A stretch of 35,220 nucleotides of DNA, from the NCBI GenBank assembly GCA_009731375.1, contig BJOX01000083.1, forward strand, positions 87,112-122,331. The letters are read 5' to 3'. This stretch comes from Paulinella micropora. Its lineage: Eukaryota > Cercozoa > Imbricatea > Euglyphida. A program made the position numbers and the translations under genes. Under the pieces are notes generated by a model, which was given only the letters and a program-made list of their open reading frames with translations, ran no database searches and was not told the DNA's origin. Below are positions 1 through 23,684 of the stretch, piece by piece. Positions within the stretch are counted from its first letter, which is position 1. The number at the start of each line of letters is the position of its first letter.

Positions 1-163
1 TTGACGATAGGCTCTACTGACACCCCCGCAAGGCAGCTCCAAGCCTTCCAGACAGACCAATACTTTTAAAGAAAATATCATTTGAAAATACTGGCACCGA
101 CGGGAATCGAACTGGCGACAGGTCCCAGATGGTAGACCTTAACCACTGGGCTATCGCGGTGCC
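1..163 (-). mobile_element. tRNA-derived SINE, copy A (cut by window edge)
   Basis: Read on the minus strand, 163-93 is a 71-nt tRNA-like head. Its first seven bases GGCACCG pair perfectly with its last seven CGGTGCC. A good pol III A box (TAGCCCAGTGG) and B box (AGTTCGATTCC) are visible. The body continues towards position 1 and is colinear with the second copy at 869-1135, which marks both as one dispersed family and not a lone tRNA gene. The anticodon arm is irregular (stem AGGTC/GACCT with a loop larger than seven). The head abuts a TAA repeat. The body runs off the window. A functional tRNA is unlikely. Confidence 0.75.
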
Positions 164-165
164 AC

Positions 166-245
<80 letters not shown>

Positions 246-490
246 GTGCTTCTCTGTCAATGGCTGATGCAAATCTGCACATGCGCCTCCATAATAATAA
301 TAATAATAATAATAATCGTAATCGTAATCGTAATCGTAATCGTAATCATAATCATAATCATAATCATAGTCATAATCATAGTCATAATCATAATCATAAT
401 CATAATCATAATCATAATCATAATCATAGTCATAGTCATAGTCATAGTCATAGTCATAATCATAATCATCATCATCATCATCATCATCAT

Positions 491-523
<33 letters not shown>

Positions 524-731
524 AATCATAATCATAATCATAATCATAATAATAATAGTGTATCTCCTGCCAATTGCTGAGCCAAAAGGCCATGTGCATC
601 CAGTCCTCCATTCCATAAGGAAAGTCTCCACACCAATCGGTGGAATAAAGGAAGTGACGGCATAGAACATTACTCTAGGAGCTTTATACCAATCAGCCCA
701 TGGAAAGGACCGATGGCCTATGTACTCCCTC

Positions 732-788
<57 letters not shown>

Positions 789-868
789 GTAATAATAGTA
801 ATAATAGTAATAATAGTAATAATAGTATTAGTAATAGTAAATCATAAATCATAATTATAATAATAATA
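166..868. repeat. Compound TAA / CATAAT / CAT microsatellite with unique island
   Basis: TAA repeats at 166-243, 289-315 and 732-800 surround a compound tract (about 315-560) of TAATCG, CATAAT, CATAGT and CAT units. The island 561-731 is non-repetitive and holds no convincing gene. Open frames across this region (poly-Ile, His-Asn, Tyr-Asp) are products of the repeats. Confidence 0.9.
243..292 (-). mobile_element. SINE 3' tail fragment
   Basis: About 50 bp match the tail region of SINE copy B (868-915), including the sequence CACATGCGCCTCCAT, but have TAA repeats on both sides. The rest of the SINE is absent, apparently replaced by the compound repeat at 289-560. Confidence 0.6.
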
Positions 869-1135
869 GTGCTTCTCAGTCAATGGCGAATGCATTTCTG
901 CACATGCGCCTCCATCGTCTCACCCGTGAGGGAGTACGAAGAATTGACGATAGGCTCTAATGACACCCCCGCAAGGGCAGTTCCAACACTTCCAGACGGG
1001 GACCGGTATGTTCAATGAAAATACTGGTCCAGACGGACCGGTATGTTCAATGAAAATACTGGTGGCACCGACGGGAATCGAACTGGCGACAGGGCCCAAA
1101 TGGTAGAACTTGACCACTGGGCTATCACGGTGTCC
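869..1135 (-). mobile_element. tRNA-derived SINE, copy B
   Basis: On the minus strand this begins with a tRNA-like head (1134-1064) closely similar to copy A, with one changed acceptor base (GACACCG against CGGTGCC). The body then runs to a tail at about 869 that enters an ATT/TAA repeat. A roughly 40-bp body segment containing GGTATGTTCAATGAAAATAC is tandemly duplicated here and single in copy A. The tail sequence (AGTGCTTCTCnGTCAATGGC on the plus strand) also occurs at 244-290, so the family has a recognisable 3' end that leads into TAA repeats. Confidence 0.7.

Positions 1136-1186
<51 letters not shown>
1136..1186. repeat. TAA microsatellite at SINE head
   Basis: A TAA tract sits directly against the tRNA-like head of SINE copy B, as the tract at 166-243 does against copy A. 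Confidence 0.9.
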
Positions 1187-1188
<2 letters not shown>

Positions 1189-1304
1189 TTGTTCCCTCCG
1201 TCCAGTCCACAAGTCGTCCTGACAAAACAGATAGATGAGTAGACATTTAGATAGAGAAGTAGGATGGTAGGAAGGTAGCTAGATAGGTAGATAGGTAGGC
1301 TAAT

Positions 1305-12393
<11,089 letters not shown>

Positions 12394-12429
12394 GTCTCGT
12401 TGCTGCTCTTGAGCTGCAATAAGAAATGA

Positions 12430-12857
12430 CGTCAAACGCTTCGTTGTCAACCAATCGTTGCGTCCAGAACCTGTTTTGTGGCTCATATTAAAAAGCTCTG
12501 GATACGAGCTTTTAAATGAGCTACTGCACCAGCAACAAAAAAAATAAAAAAAAATAATAATAAAAAATAAAAACCGCAGAATCGGTCAAGCATGAAGGGC
12601 TGGACCTCATGGTTCATTGTACTGAAGACCTTGGATTGCACGTTGTCTATGCACGTAGTATATGTTATGTGTGTGTGTTTTGTGATAGAGAGGTTACTCG
12701 GCTGAAGAGGACCAAGGCTTCCGTTAACGAGATTGATGCGCTTTGGAGGTGGCTGACAAGCCACGACTGGCAATCACAAATCAAATGTAAAGCTGCGATC
12801 GGGGATGCAAGGGTGCCGGGGAAGGAAGGGTTTTGTTGTTGTTGTTGTTGCTGTTGC

Positions 12858-12901
<44 letters not shown>

Positions 12902-13211
12902 GTTTGTTTGTTGGTTTGTTTTTTTGCTTTGTTTTGTATACGACGGGTGACTTGGCTCTTATCCCTCAAGTTTTGACAAGATTTTGGTTGTAATGGCTCG
13001 TGTCATATTCATGATAGTTGGTACGTCTTTAATTTATATTTTCATTCTGACACTCATATAGTTGATTTTTAAAAGTAAAAATTCAAGCAATTTAGACTTC
13101 AAAATCAAGTGATAATGAATCCCGCAACTAAGCCAAACTGTGTCGAAGTGGGCAGCGACGCGATGGTATTGCCTTACAGTCGAATGTCACGAGACAGACC
13201 GAGAGAGAGAG
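12430..13211. other. Region after gene 1, no confident gene
   Basis: A-rich stretch (12535-12575), then an open frame 12681-12830 reading EVTRLKRTKASVNEIDALWR and WLTSHDWQ that looks exon-like but lacks a matching acceptor phase. It is followed by a TTG repeat (12835-12912) and AT-rich unique DNA up to the GA repeat at the gap. Confidence 0.35.
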
Positions 13212-13620
13212 NNNNNNNNNNNNNNNNNNNNNNNNNNNNNNNNNNNNNNNNNNNNNNNNNNNNNNNNNNNNNNNNNNNNNNNNNNNNNNNNNNNNNNNNN
13301 NNNNNNNNNNNNNNNNNNNNNNNNNNNNNNNNNNNNNNNNNNNNNNNNNNNNNNNNNNNNNNNNNNNNNNNNNNNNNNNNNNNNNNNNNNNNNNNNNNNN
13401 NNNNNNNNNNNNNNNNNNNNNNNNNNNNNNNNNNNNNNNNNNNNNNNNNNNNNNNNNNNNNNNNNNNNNNNNNNNNNNNNNNNNNNNNNNNNNNNNNNNN
13501 NNNNNNNNNNNNNNNNNNNNNNNNNNNNNNNNNNNNNNNNNNNNNNNNNNNNNNNNNNNNNNNNNNNNNNNNNNNNNNNNNNNNNNNNNNNNNNNNNNNN
13601 NNNNNNNNNNNNNNNNNNNN
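13212..13620. other. Assembly gap (409 N)
   Basis: Run of N flanked by GAGAGA on the left and GAGAGTCGGAGAG on the right, so the gap is probably in a GA repeat. Confidence 1.
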
Positions 13621-14214
13621 GAGAGTCGGAGAGTGTACTGTAGTCAGAGAAGTTCAACAGTTTTTATTATCGCTGCTGACCGCTGCTCGGTACGACGTAG
13701 CGTCGGATTCGATTCAGTGATCGACTTTTCCTGGCATTACCGGTAATACCACTCAGCTTCTATTTTACTCTTATGTCGCTTCAAATTCCCACTTATTCCC
13801 ACCAGTGGCCCCCGAGTATTCTTCTATTAAACTGAACTTGAAGTGTTTACGTAAAACTTCAATTACCTAAACAATACAAACCAAGCCTACGCCGAGCCCT
13901 GAGCCGGGCGGCCGGCCGGGGCTCACGACCGTGACCGTCACGGATCCAGCCTCCGACTGTGTGCGTAACTTGACTGATCAGTTTACTACCGGTACTTTGT
14001 AAACTCCGAAGCGTGACGGAGCCGCCGCCGCCCTCATCTGGAATGATGATGCCGATCAGATCCGAGTCCGGACCCGGGAACGGCCCCCGGGACTGCGGGC
14101 ATGATCGTCACTGCTCGCCGACAACCCGAGGCTGAGGCCCGGTCACATTGCCACCGGCCGTTACTACAGTGATTAATACTACACACCAAGTGAGATCACC
14201 GTCGCCCCGTCGGC
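13621..14214. other. Unique DNA left of LTR element
   Basis: Moderate to high GC, no simple repeats, no ORF with recognisable product. Possibly host intergenic DNA or an older insertion. Confidence 0.4.
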
Positions 14215-15014
14215 TGTTGGAACTAATATTCAGTCTTAATTCAAGTTAAGGGCCGCTGAGGCCGTATCGGAGTAAGGCGGCGGCGGTATCGGTCACGGGT
14301 AGAGGCGGTCGGTGATTATTAATACTTATGATCTGGCCTGGTGAGTCAAGTTACGTGCCCGAACGTGTTCTTGTTGGCGCCTTTTCTTATTAAAGCTGCC
14401 ACGACGGTGTAGTCTGAGGCGCAGACACTGAGATACTATGCCGGCCCACTCGATATATACGTGACTCCATATACTTGAATGGCATCATGTTACTCTATGT
14501 TTCGGTCTGTCGGGACGGTTATCCTTGACTTAGAGAGTACGGAGTCCCGGGGCTTCAGTCTACAGGCTTCAAGTTAGGCACATTCCTCCGATTCTTCAGT
14601 ATGGCCGAGTCATGGGCCACGACGGTGTAGGCGCAGACACTGAGGTACTATGCCGGCCCACCCCGGTATATACGTGACTCGATATAATGGCATCAAGTTA
14701 CCAGGCTCTATCATAACTTGAATGTTCCGGCGGTCTGTCGGTTATCCTTGACTCAGTGGAGAGTACGGAGTCCCGGGGCTTTACTGAGTCTACGTCAAGT
14801 TAGGTATTCCTCCGATTCCGAGTCTTCAATACGATGTCGTCTATGTTCCGGTCTGTCGGTTCGAGTTATCCTTGACCGTGACTTGGAGAGTACGGAGTCC
14901 CGGGGCTTCAGTCTACGTCAAGTTAGGTATTCCTCCGATTCTTCAGTATGATGCCGTTAGATAGACGTCGGATTATATTATTGAATATTGAGTGGAGTCT
15001 AAGTCACTGTAACA
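14215..15014 (+). repeat. Left LTR-like repeat with internal tandem expansion
   Basis: About 800 bp against 214 bp for the right copy. The surplus is a roughly threefold tandem duplication (about 14400-14950). Each unit holds GAGAGTACGGAGTCCCGGGG and a following TCAAGTTAG...TTCCTCCGATT, and two of them also CACTGAG(a/g)TACTATGCCGGC. Confidence 0.5.
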
Positions 15015-17220
15015 ATGGAGTCGCCGCTAATAAAAACATGGTTTACGGGGGGTAAGGAAAATTTTCCTGGCGTTACTTGGAAATTTTTGGGACCATATGC
15101 ATCTGACTCTGACTTGGACTTTTTTTGAAAAACAAATCGAGTCACACAAATCCGAAGTTGCGACATGGTTTATCTATGGGAAACTTGGTATTTATTGATG
15201 GTTTTTGGATGGTTTTGGATGGATATATGATGGGAATATATTATTAATACTACATTTCTTGAGTTGTTTTTGGGTTCTCATGGGTTTGGCGGATGAGCAA
15301 GGGTTGCTGTGTAAGGGACACACACATCACATGGCGGGAAGCCTACGGTGGTTTTTGACATGAGAACTCGACATTTATTGCGGAGTATCTGCTGAACGTT
15401 TTGTTCACTCGAGTACGAAGTATTCAGCAAGAACGCGATATGGATGAACCCGTTGAACACCTTATAACGGACTCTAGGGGAACTACCCCCACCTACCTAC
15501 GCCCTCCTCCAATCGTAATATATCTAATTTAATTTACCATCATGATAATTTAAGCTCAGTCCAGGGGGAGGAAGGCGAAGTACCAGTACGGGCGCATGAG
15601 CCGCCCTGGGGGTGATCGGACTACGCAGGACCCGCCTCGTTCACGCCGTCTTATTAATATTATCTGCTAAGTACGTTCATGTTCCCGGGCTGGCGAAGAG
15701 CCCCGGAACTCGAACTGCCCTGTTGTACGACTTTAAATTAATATCAATGGTAACGGTTAAGTATTTACATATTATGCTCGCACTTATATATTCATTAAGA
15801 GGCCACGTTGGAACTCTGTAGGAGGGCGGTACGAAGGGTGATTCATCGCTCCTTGAGCATCGCAGTCGATAGACCTGGGTGGGGGTGGGTCCCCTCAGAT
15901 AGTACAGACCCGCCGATAATTTTCATTTTTCATACCCCCTTACGGGAAGCCGCGCTTCCAAATTTTATTTTTGAACTATGTTCATAGATGTGGATACTTA
16001 TCGTAAATACATATACACACAATTTGCTCACAGGGAACTATAACTCTACTCCCATTACTAACAACATCAGGAAAAACTGAATCACTACTCCTATTCCCAA
16101 CCTGGACGTTTCTGCCACGGTAGCCAGCTACCAACCTATTTTACAGTAATTTCTACCACAATTGCTCAAGAAAAAGGAACTTGTGTGACTCTATCTCTAC
16201 TCCAATTACTAATAATGTCAAGCAAAACTGTAAAAAATTTCATAAGGAACTATGCTACTGTTCCGATTCATGAGGAACTATAGCCATATTCCAGTATCAT
16301 ACTAACCTAAACGTTACTTCGTAACCAACTTATTGGGGAACCGACAATCTTAAAGTAATACAATACAATTTAATCAAACTTTTCTTGCTTTTTACTTTTT
16401 TACTACTGGGCCAGTATTTCTCGCCTCAAGTGCACTGGAAAATTTCCCTCCTTACTCTAGCATTTTTCTTTTTTGCCCATCAAGTCATAATTTTCCTCAC
16501 TGGCTGCACTAATTTTCCTTTCCAATCTAACCTGCTTACGTTCTATAAAACACGATCTATACCATCCCAACCTCAACCATCTCGCTAACACAGATAATCT
16601 CCGTCAGAATCCTTCGTCTTGAGCACAGCTCAAAAGCCCTGGAGACCATACAGCTTACCCTATACTTAGCCCTTAACCTTACCATTACCCAGCCTTTACC
16701 TTATACTATAATTAACCTTAGCAAAGGGGTGAGCACGGTCACTCGTGGTCTGGTAAACCCCTGTTATTAAAGAACTATTTCCCGAAAGCATTATCATATT
16801 AAGATTACATATTCATGTTCAACATTACTTCTCTCGACTCCCGAGGTCATCACTATAAATATATACTTTTATATGATAATATTATCATATATAATTGTTA
16901 CATATTAATTTTACCCAGTTGCCTGAGAGGTAGGGAGAGTAGGGAGTTAATCCTCTTCTCGTTGGGTAGGCCCGATAATACCACAGGCCCGATAATACCA
17001 CAGGCCCGCTGCCTTGTATGTACTCTAATTGACTCATGATGCATACTTGCTGTGGATAGGAGGGTAGCCAACCCCGACATTACTTCTCGGAGAGCGTGAG
17101 GGTAAGGGTATATGTTTTGAGTTTGTGTTTTCCAATGTTTCACAAAATAGTTATAGATGTCATAACTTATGTGAGGACCATCAGTAATTTACATACTTAA
17201 TTTACTTTGTTCCAGGGGAG
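15015..17220. other. Interior of LTR-like element, no coding gene seen
   Basis: AT-rich. A short open frame starts at 15015 (MESPLIKTWFTGGKENFPGV and on, 37 codons) right after the left repeat. A second short frame near 15365-15520 reads TFIAEYLLNVLFTRVRSIQQ. Loose repeats of 'GGAACTAT...ACTCC(c/a)ATTACTAA' occur at 16035-16290. Nothing matches a known retroelement protein. Confidence 0.35.
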
Positions 17221-17434
17221 TGTTGGAACTAATAATCTTAATTAATATTTAAGGGCCGGCCGTATCGGACGGTATCGGAGTAACGGTGTCGGTAGAGCCA
17301 TTACTTATGATCTGGCCAGTCAAGTTACGTGACGTGGCGTGTTCTGTTGGCGCCTTTTCTTATTAAAGCTGTAGCACTGCTGATAGAGTGTAGTTGCTAT
17401 CATAGATTATTATATTAATAATAGTAGTCTAACA
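17221..17434 (+). repeat. Right LTR-like repeat
   Basis: 214 bp, TGTTGGA...TCTAACA, with nearly inverted ends. It aligns to both ends of the left copy but lacks its middle expansion. Confidence 0.5.
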
Positions 17435-18145
17435 TCGTTCCGGGATTGTCAAGGCCCAGTGGCTGTGGCAGCCTCTCAGCCGGCCCAGTGGCGGCGCCCG
17501 CCCGGCCCCGGATGAGCCGCAGCCAGCCGCTGCGGCCGCTGCTGCCACTCATGACACAGTCAGACACATCCGAAGCATGACTCTATTAACTTAGGTGAGA
17601 TAATCGGACTAAGTCTTGGCGGGCGGCTCGGTCAGAAGCTTGTCTGGGTCACGTCGGTGACCCGGCCGGGCGGCAGCCGTCTCGGCGGAACTTCCAAGGC
17701 TCACAATGGCCAGTGACAGTGGCGTGGCCCGCCGGCTGGCCAAGCCTCTACCGCTCATCCCTGGTCTACTAAGAATCTTCTTTGTGACAAAGGCGGCAGT
17801 CGAAGAGACGGAAGCATTATTCAACCATGATAGAACGCCGAACTTCAGTGGCGGTCGGAAGAGAGCCTCTCTCAGCATCTTGGAGCCAATACTAATTGTC
17901 ACTGCGGATTTTGAAGAAGTATTAGCCGCTGGATGATCAATACTATGAGAAAATCATCGAAAAGACCATCAAAGTCAAGCGAGAAATCAGACGGCAGTGA
18001 CAGCCCGCGACGACGTCGCACGCGTGGTCAAGTCGGGAGTCTGACTCAACGAATACGATTCTGGTCGGGCTCACAGTTAATATATATCATGATCACTTCA
18101 TCACTGTTAAGTGAGTCATTATTGCTATCACCGTCTTACTTTTGA
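17435..18145. other. Unique region with weak ORFs on both strands
   Basis: GC-rich start. A plus frame 17706-17936 (76 codons, MASDSGVARRLAKPLPLIPG...) and an antisense frame 17609-17902 overlap; neither has a recognised motif. The plus frame could splice at GAA|GTATTA (17919) towards a Ser/Arg-rich frame at 17933-18145. Treated as hypothetical only. Confidence 0.25.
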
Positions 18146-18221
18146 GCCTATCTTTTTGACTCCCCTCTTCGGCTTCTGACTTGAGACTCGGACGCTGGCC
18201 AGTCTTGACTGCCTGGCATCA

Positions 18222-18992
18222 TTATATGGTCCATTGACTGGCTGGCATGGACCAGCCTGGCCATTCCAAGAAGTCTGCAAAAGGAACAATCTGCAAGTAC
18301 CGCAGCTGGTACACAACGTTGTGCATATCGGCAGCTGCGGGCTTGTGGGAGGAGGTAATGACTTTGTCGGTGTGCCACCTGGTCCCGCATTTGACACACA
18401 CGTAGCAGGCTTCACGGCCGCGTGCACCAGCAAAGTCAATTTTACGCATGTTCAAGAATGTACCCCTTCCACGATGTTTAAAACGATCACAATCAGTGTC
18501 ACGTGACAATCCCAAGGGAATCCAGCAGGAACCACAGAAGCCAAAGTCAATCGCAGATGGTTCCAGTTGCACATTATGGCTTGGGCTGCAGCTGCTGTAC
18601 CTGCGGCAGTCGCGGCAGCGGCGGTGAAATTTGGTGCGGTAGTAACGAGCAAGACATCCCAACAGTGCATCTGGGGATTTGCTGCGGAAAAACTGTAGAA
18701 TCAGATTGAAGGCTTCTGGATCAAGGTCCAGGAACAGGGGCTGATTGAGGTTCACTTCGATGGCTCCCTCTGACAACAGCAGTTGTTTGAAGAACTTACT
18801 CCGTGCAGTCAAAGTGCCCACACGCGTGCGGAAGATGGTACCACCAACGTCCAACGTCAGCACATCACTTTTCTCCAATCTTCTGGCAGCGGTGGTAGCT
18901 GCGGGCTGTAAAGCTTGAGCATGGAGCTTCGGTTGTGTAACTGTTGCAGTGCTAGCCTCTCTCAACTCCGCTTCGTCCAACGTTTCGGTCAT
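18222..18992 (-). CDS. BTB/POZ (KCTD-type) protein with Cys-rich zinc-ribbon-like C-terminus
   Basis: 256 codons from the first Met after upstream repeat-coded sequence. Residues ~32-100 form a T1/KCTD-type BTB: DVLTLDVGGTIFRTRVGTLT, then SKFFKQLL, then LFLDLDPEAFNLILQFFRS. These are the family hallmarks: V-GGT-F-T, FF, and F-D-DP-F-ILF. BTB domains oligomerise and often bind cullin-3. The C-terminal half lacks a second known domain but has paired cysteines: CRDC..SC (about 120-130), CGSC, and CYVCVKCGTRWH (about 205-216), a likely zinc-binding fold. No intron is needed. Upstream, the same frame stays open through a TATG repeat to 19223, so a longer N-terminus cannot be excluded, but the Met at 18992 followed by TETLDEAEL is the natural start. 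Confidence 0.7.
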   Translation of the reverse strand: MTETLDEAELREASTATVTQPKLHAQALQPAATTAARRLEKSDVLTLDVGGTIFRTRVGTLTARSKFFKQLLLSEGAIEVNLNQPLFLDLDPEAFNLILQFFRSKSPDALLGCLARYYRTKFHRRCRDCRRYSSCSPSHNVQLEPSAIDFGFCGSCWIPLGLSRDTDCDRFKHRGRGTFLNMRKIDFAGARGREACYVCVKCGTRWHTDKVITSSHKPAAADMHNVVYQLRYLQIVPFADFLEWPGWSMPASQWTI

Positions 18993-19035
18993 GTTAGAAC
19001 GACGCCTGACTACATGCGCGCAGAGTAAATTTACA

Positions 19036-19206
19036 ATGTACATACATACATACATACGTACATACATACATACATACATACATACATACATACATACATA
19101 CATGCATACATACATGCATATATACATACATACATACATACATACATACATACATACATACATACATACATACATACATACATACATACATGCATACATA
19201 CATACA
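19036..19206. repeat. CATA tetranucleotide tract upstream of BTB gene
   Basis: CATA repeat about 45 bp upstream of the BTB start codon, in its 5' leader or promoter. In the gene's orientation it is TATG and stop-free. Confidence 0.9.
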
Positions 19207-20110
19207 AAATTTTGGGCACGCATATGAGCTGTCCGGAAAATAAAAACACGAAAGTTCAGCTGGGGTCTTCAAGTCACGAAGGGGCTGTTGCTCTAAAATG
19301 TTAACTATTGATTCAACGTTGGCTGGAAAAGCCGGAAATGTGAGGCCAGTTGGAAAGTTGGGAAAGCTTGAAAATACGTATACAAAAATGGAGGTAAAGA
19401 TGGGCAAGAAAGGAAGAATAGCAAGTGAAAAGGAAGAAAGAAGGTCAGTAACAAATGTGAGAGTACTTATGAGGTTGCCAAGGATTCTATGACTTCAGCT
19501 CGAATCAGATGCTGTGCCTCTCGAAAGTTGTGGAAGCAAAAAGTCTGTACTTGTCACACTACAAGGAGTGTTCTCGACACCAAATCGCGAATGGATGTGA
19601 AAGCAAGATCTAAAGCAAGCTAGGGAAGTTTCGAGGTTTTGCACGCGGGCCAACAATATTTCAAAATAAAGAAAGGAAAGAATGCAAGGTTGGTGAACTC
19701 GTCTCGGCCACACAGACCGCAAAACCAGGAAAATCCAGTGCAAAGCAGGACTTGAATCCTTTTGTGGTCGGCTCTACGAACAATCTGACTTTTTATGTAG
19801 AATCTTCCTTAAGAATTCTGAAACCAGCTCTTTCTTGTGTGCAGAAAATAAAACTTCATCAGACTTTCATCGTCTTATTCTATTATTTTCGCAAACTGTT
19901 CCATAGGTTGAACCGGATGGTTTGATGCCTGCCGATGTCGCTTTGTCAGTACTTTTGTCTACATGTGTCAGCTGTGCTGACCGCAGTTGATGCGCCTGGT
20001 AAAACGACATGACTCTTTCTTTCAATCTTTTGATGAACTTTGCTCATCTTGCTCAACTTTTGATGCTCAAAGATAGTAGATAGTAAGCATCCCGCATTTA
20101 CATACACAAG
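19207..20110. other. Unique intergenic region
   Basis: About 900 bp without simple repeats. Two short frames (19298-19492 plus; 19495-19743 minus) have no motif or conserved look. Nothing further supported. Confidence 0.4.
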
Positions 20111-20802
<692 letters not shown>

Positions 20803-21064
20803 TAGCTAGCTAGCTAGCTAGCTAGCTAGCTAGCTAGCTAGCTAGCTAGCTAGCTAGCTAGCTAGCTAGCTAGCTAGCTAGCTAGCTAGCTAGCTAGCTA
20901 GCTAGCTAGCTAGCTAGCTAGCTAGCTAGCTAGCTAGCTAGCTAGCTAGCTAGCTAGCTAGCTAGCTAGCTAGCTAGCTAGCTAGCTAGCTAGCTAGCTA
21001 GCTAGCTAGCTAGCTAGCTAGCTAGCTAGCTAGCTAGCTAGCTAGCTAGCTAGCTAGCTAGCTA
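20803..21064. repeat. 262-bp TAGC tract (self-complementary)
   Basis: About 65 perfect units of TAGC without a single interruption. TAGC repeats are identical on both strands (TAGC/GCTA). The left side abuts an N gap; the right side passes into CTAT. Confidence 0.95.
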
Positions 21065-22149
<1,085 letters not shown>

Positions 22150-22151
22150 CA

Positions 22152-22249
<98 letters not shown>

Positions 22250-22927
22250 CCTACCTACCTACCTACCTACCTACCTACCTACCTANNNNNNNNNNNNNNN
22301 NNNNNNNNNNNNNNNNNNNNNNNNNNNNNNNNNNNNNNNNNNNNNNNNNNNNNNNNNNNNNNNNNNNNNNNNNNNNNNNNNNNNNNNNNNNNNNNNNNNN
22401 NNNNNNNNNNNNNNNNNNNNNNNNNNNNNNNNNNNNNNNNNNNNNNNNNNNNNNNNNNNNNNNNNNNNNNNNNNNNNNNNNNNNNNNNNNNNNNNNNNNN
22501 NNNNNNNNNNNNNNNNNNNNNNNNNNNNNNNNNNNNNNNNNNNNNNNNNNNNNNNNNNNNNNNNNNNNNNNNNNNNNNNNNNNNNNNNNNNNNNNNNNNN
22601 NNNNNNNNNNNNNNNNNNNNNNNNNNNNNNNNNNNNNNNNNNNNNNNNNNNNNNNNNNNNNNNNNNNNNNNNNNNNNNNNNNNNNNNNNNNNNNNNNNNN
22701 NNNNNNNNNNNNNNNNNNNNNNNNNNNNNNNNNNNNNNNNNNNNNNNNNNNNNNNNNNNNNNNNNNNNNNNNNNNNNNNNNNNNNNNNNNNNNNNNNNNN
22801 NNNNNNNNNNNNNNNNNNNNNNNNNNNNNNNNNNNNNNNNNNNNNNNNNNNNNNNNNNNNNNNNNNNNNNNNNNNNNNNNNNNNNNNNNNNNNNNNNNNN
22901 NNNNNNNNNNNNATCTATCTATCTATA

Positions 22928-23010
<83 letters not shown>

Positions 23011-23011
23011 A

Positions 23012-23103
<92 letters not shown>

Positions 23104-23111
23104 GATAGATG

Positions 23112-23200
<89 letters not shown>

Positions 23201-23276
23201 GTAGGTAGGTCTGGCAGGTCTGGTAGGTCGGTAAGTAGGTAGATCCATAAATAGATAGATAGATAGATAGATAGAC

Positions 23277-23358
<82 letters not shown>

Positions 23359-23476
23359 GTAGTTAGGTAGGTGGGTAGGTAGATATATAGATGGACGGAT
23401 GGCTAGATAGATAGATGGATGGATGGATGGGTAGGTAGATGGATAGGTAGGTAGGTAGGTAGGTAGGTAGCCAGGT

Positions 23477-23559
<83 letters not shown>

Positions 23560-23684
23560 TTAGAGAGATAGAGAGATAGAGAGATAGAGAGATAGAGAGA
23601 TAGAGAGATAGAGAGATAGAGAGATAGAGAGATAGAGAGATAGAGAGATAGAGAGATAGAGATAGAGAGATAGAGATGTTTAAT
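22150..23684. repeat. CTAT tract, 627-N gap, then CTAT to GATA switch
   Basis: CTAT/CTAC to 22285, gap 22286-22912, CTAT to about 23090, a TATATATATGGATAGATGG junction (23091-23110), then GATA to about 23560 with GGTA runs, then GAGATA to 23675. Confidence 0.9.

Larger units (their letters stand above)
14215..17434 (+). mobile_element. Probable non-autonomous or decayed LTR retroelement
   Basis: Two diverged direct repeats begin TGTTGGAACTAATA at 14215 and TGTTGGAACTAATA-like at 17221, and share GGCGCCTTTTCTTATTAAAGC. They end CTGTAACA (15014) and TCTAACA (17434). Directly before the right copy is a purine run AGGGGAG, as in a polypurine tract. Just after the left copy is TGGAGTCGCC (15016), a possible tRNA primer site. 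The 2.2-kb interior has no gag or pol ORF. I see no perfect target duplication (TCGGC against TCGTT). Read by eye; an alternative is a duplicated host segment. Confidence 0.5.

Noticed and set aside
93-163. A functional tRNA gene on the minus strand
   Set aside because: The acceptor stem and A/B boxes are good, but the anticodon loop is irregular. The sequence is followed by a SINE body shared with a second, mutated copy.
129-665. Open frames of poly-Ile, Tyr-Asp, Met-Ile and His-Asn across the TAA/CAT repeats
   Set aside because: All are direct translations of trinucleotide repeats, present on both strands, with no non-repeat coding content.
12681-12830. Exon of a further gene (EVTRLKRTKASVNEIDALWR...)
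   Set aside because: The coding look is reasonable, but no acceptor gives a phase that fits gene 1 and the frame ends in a TTG repeat. Left as a note only.
15278-15460. 60-codon minus-strand ORF
   Set aside because: Short, with no motif. The antisense strand has an equally plausible fragment, and it lies inside the LTR-like element.
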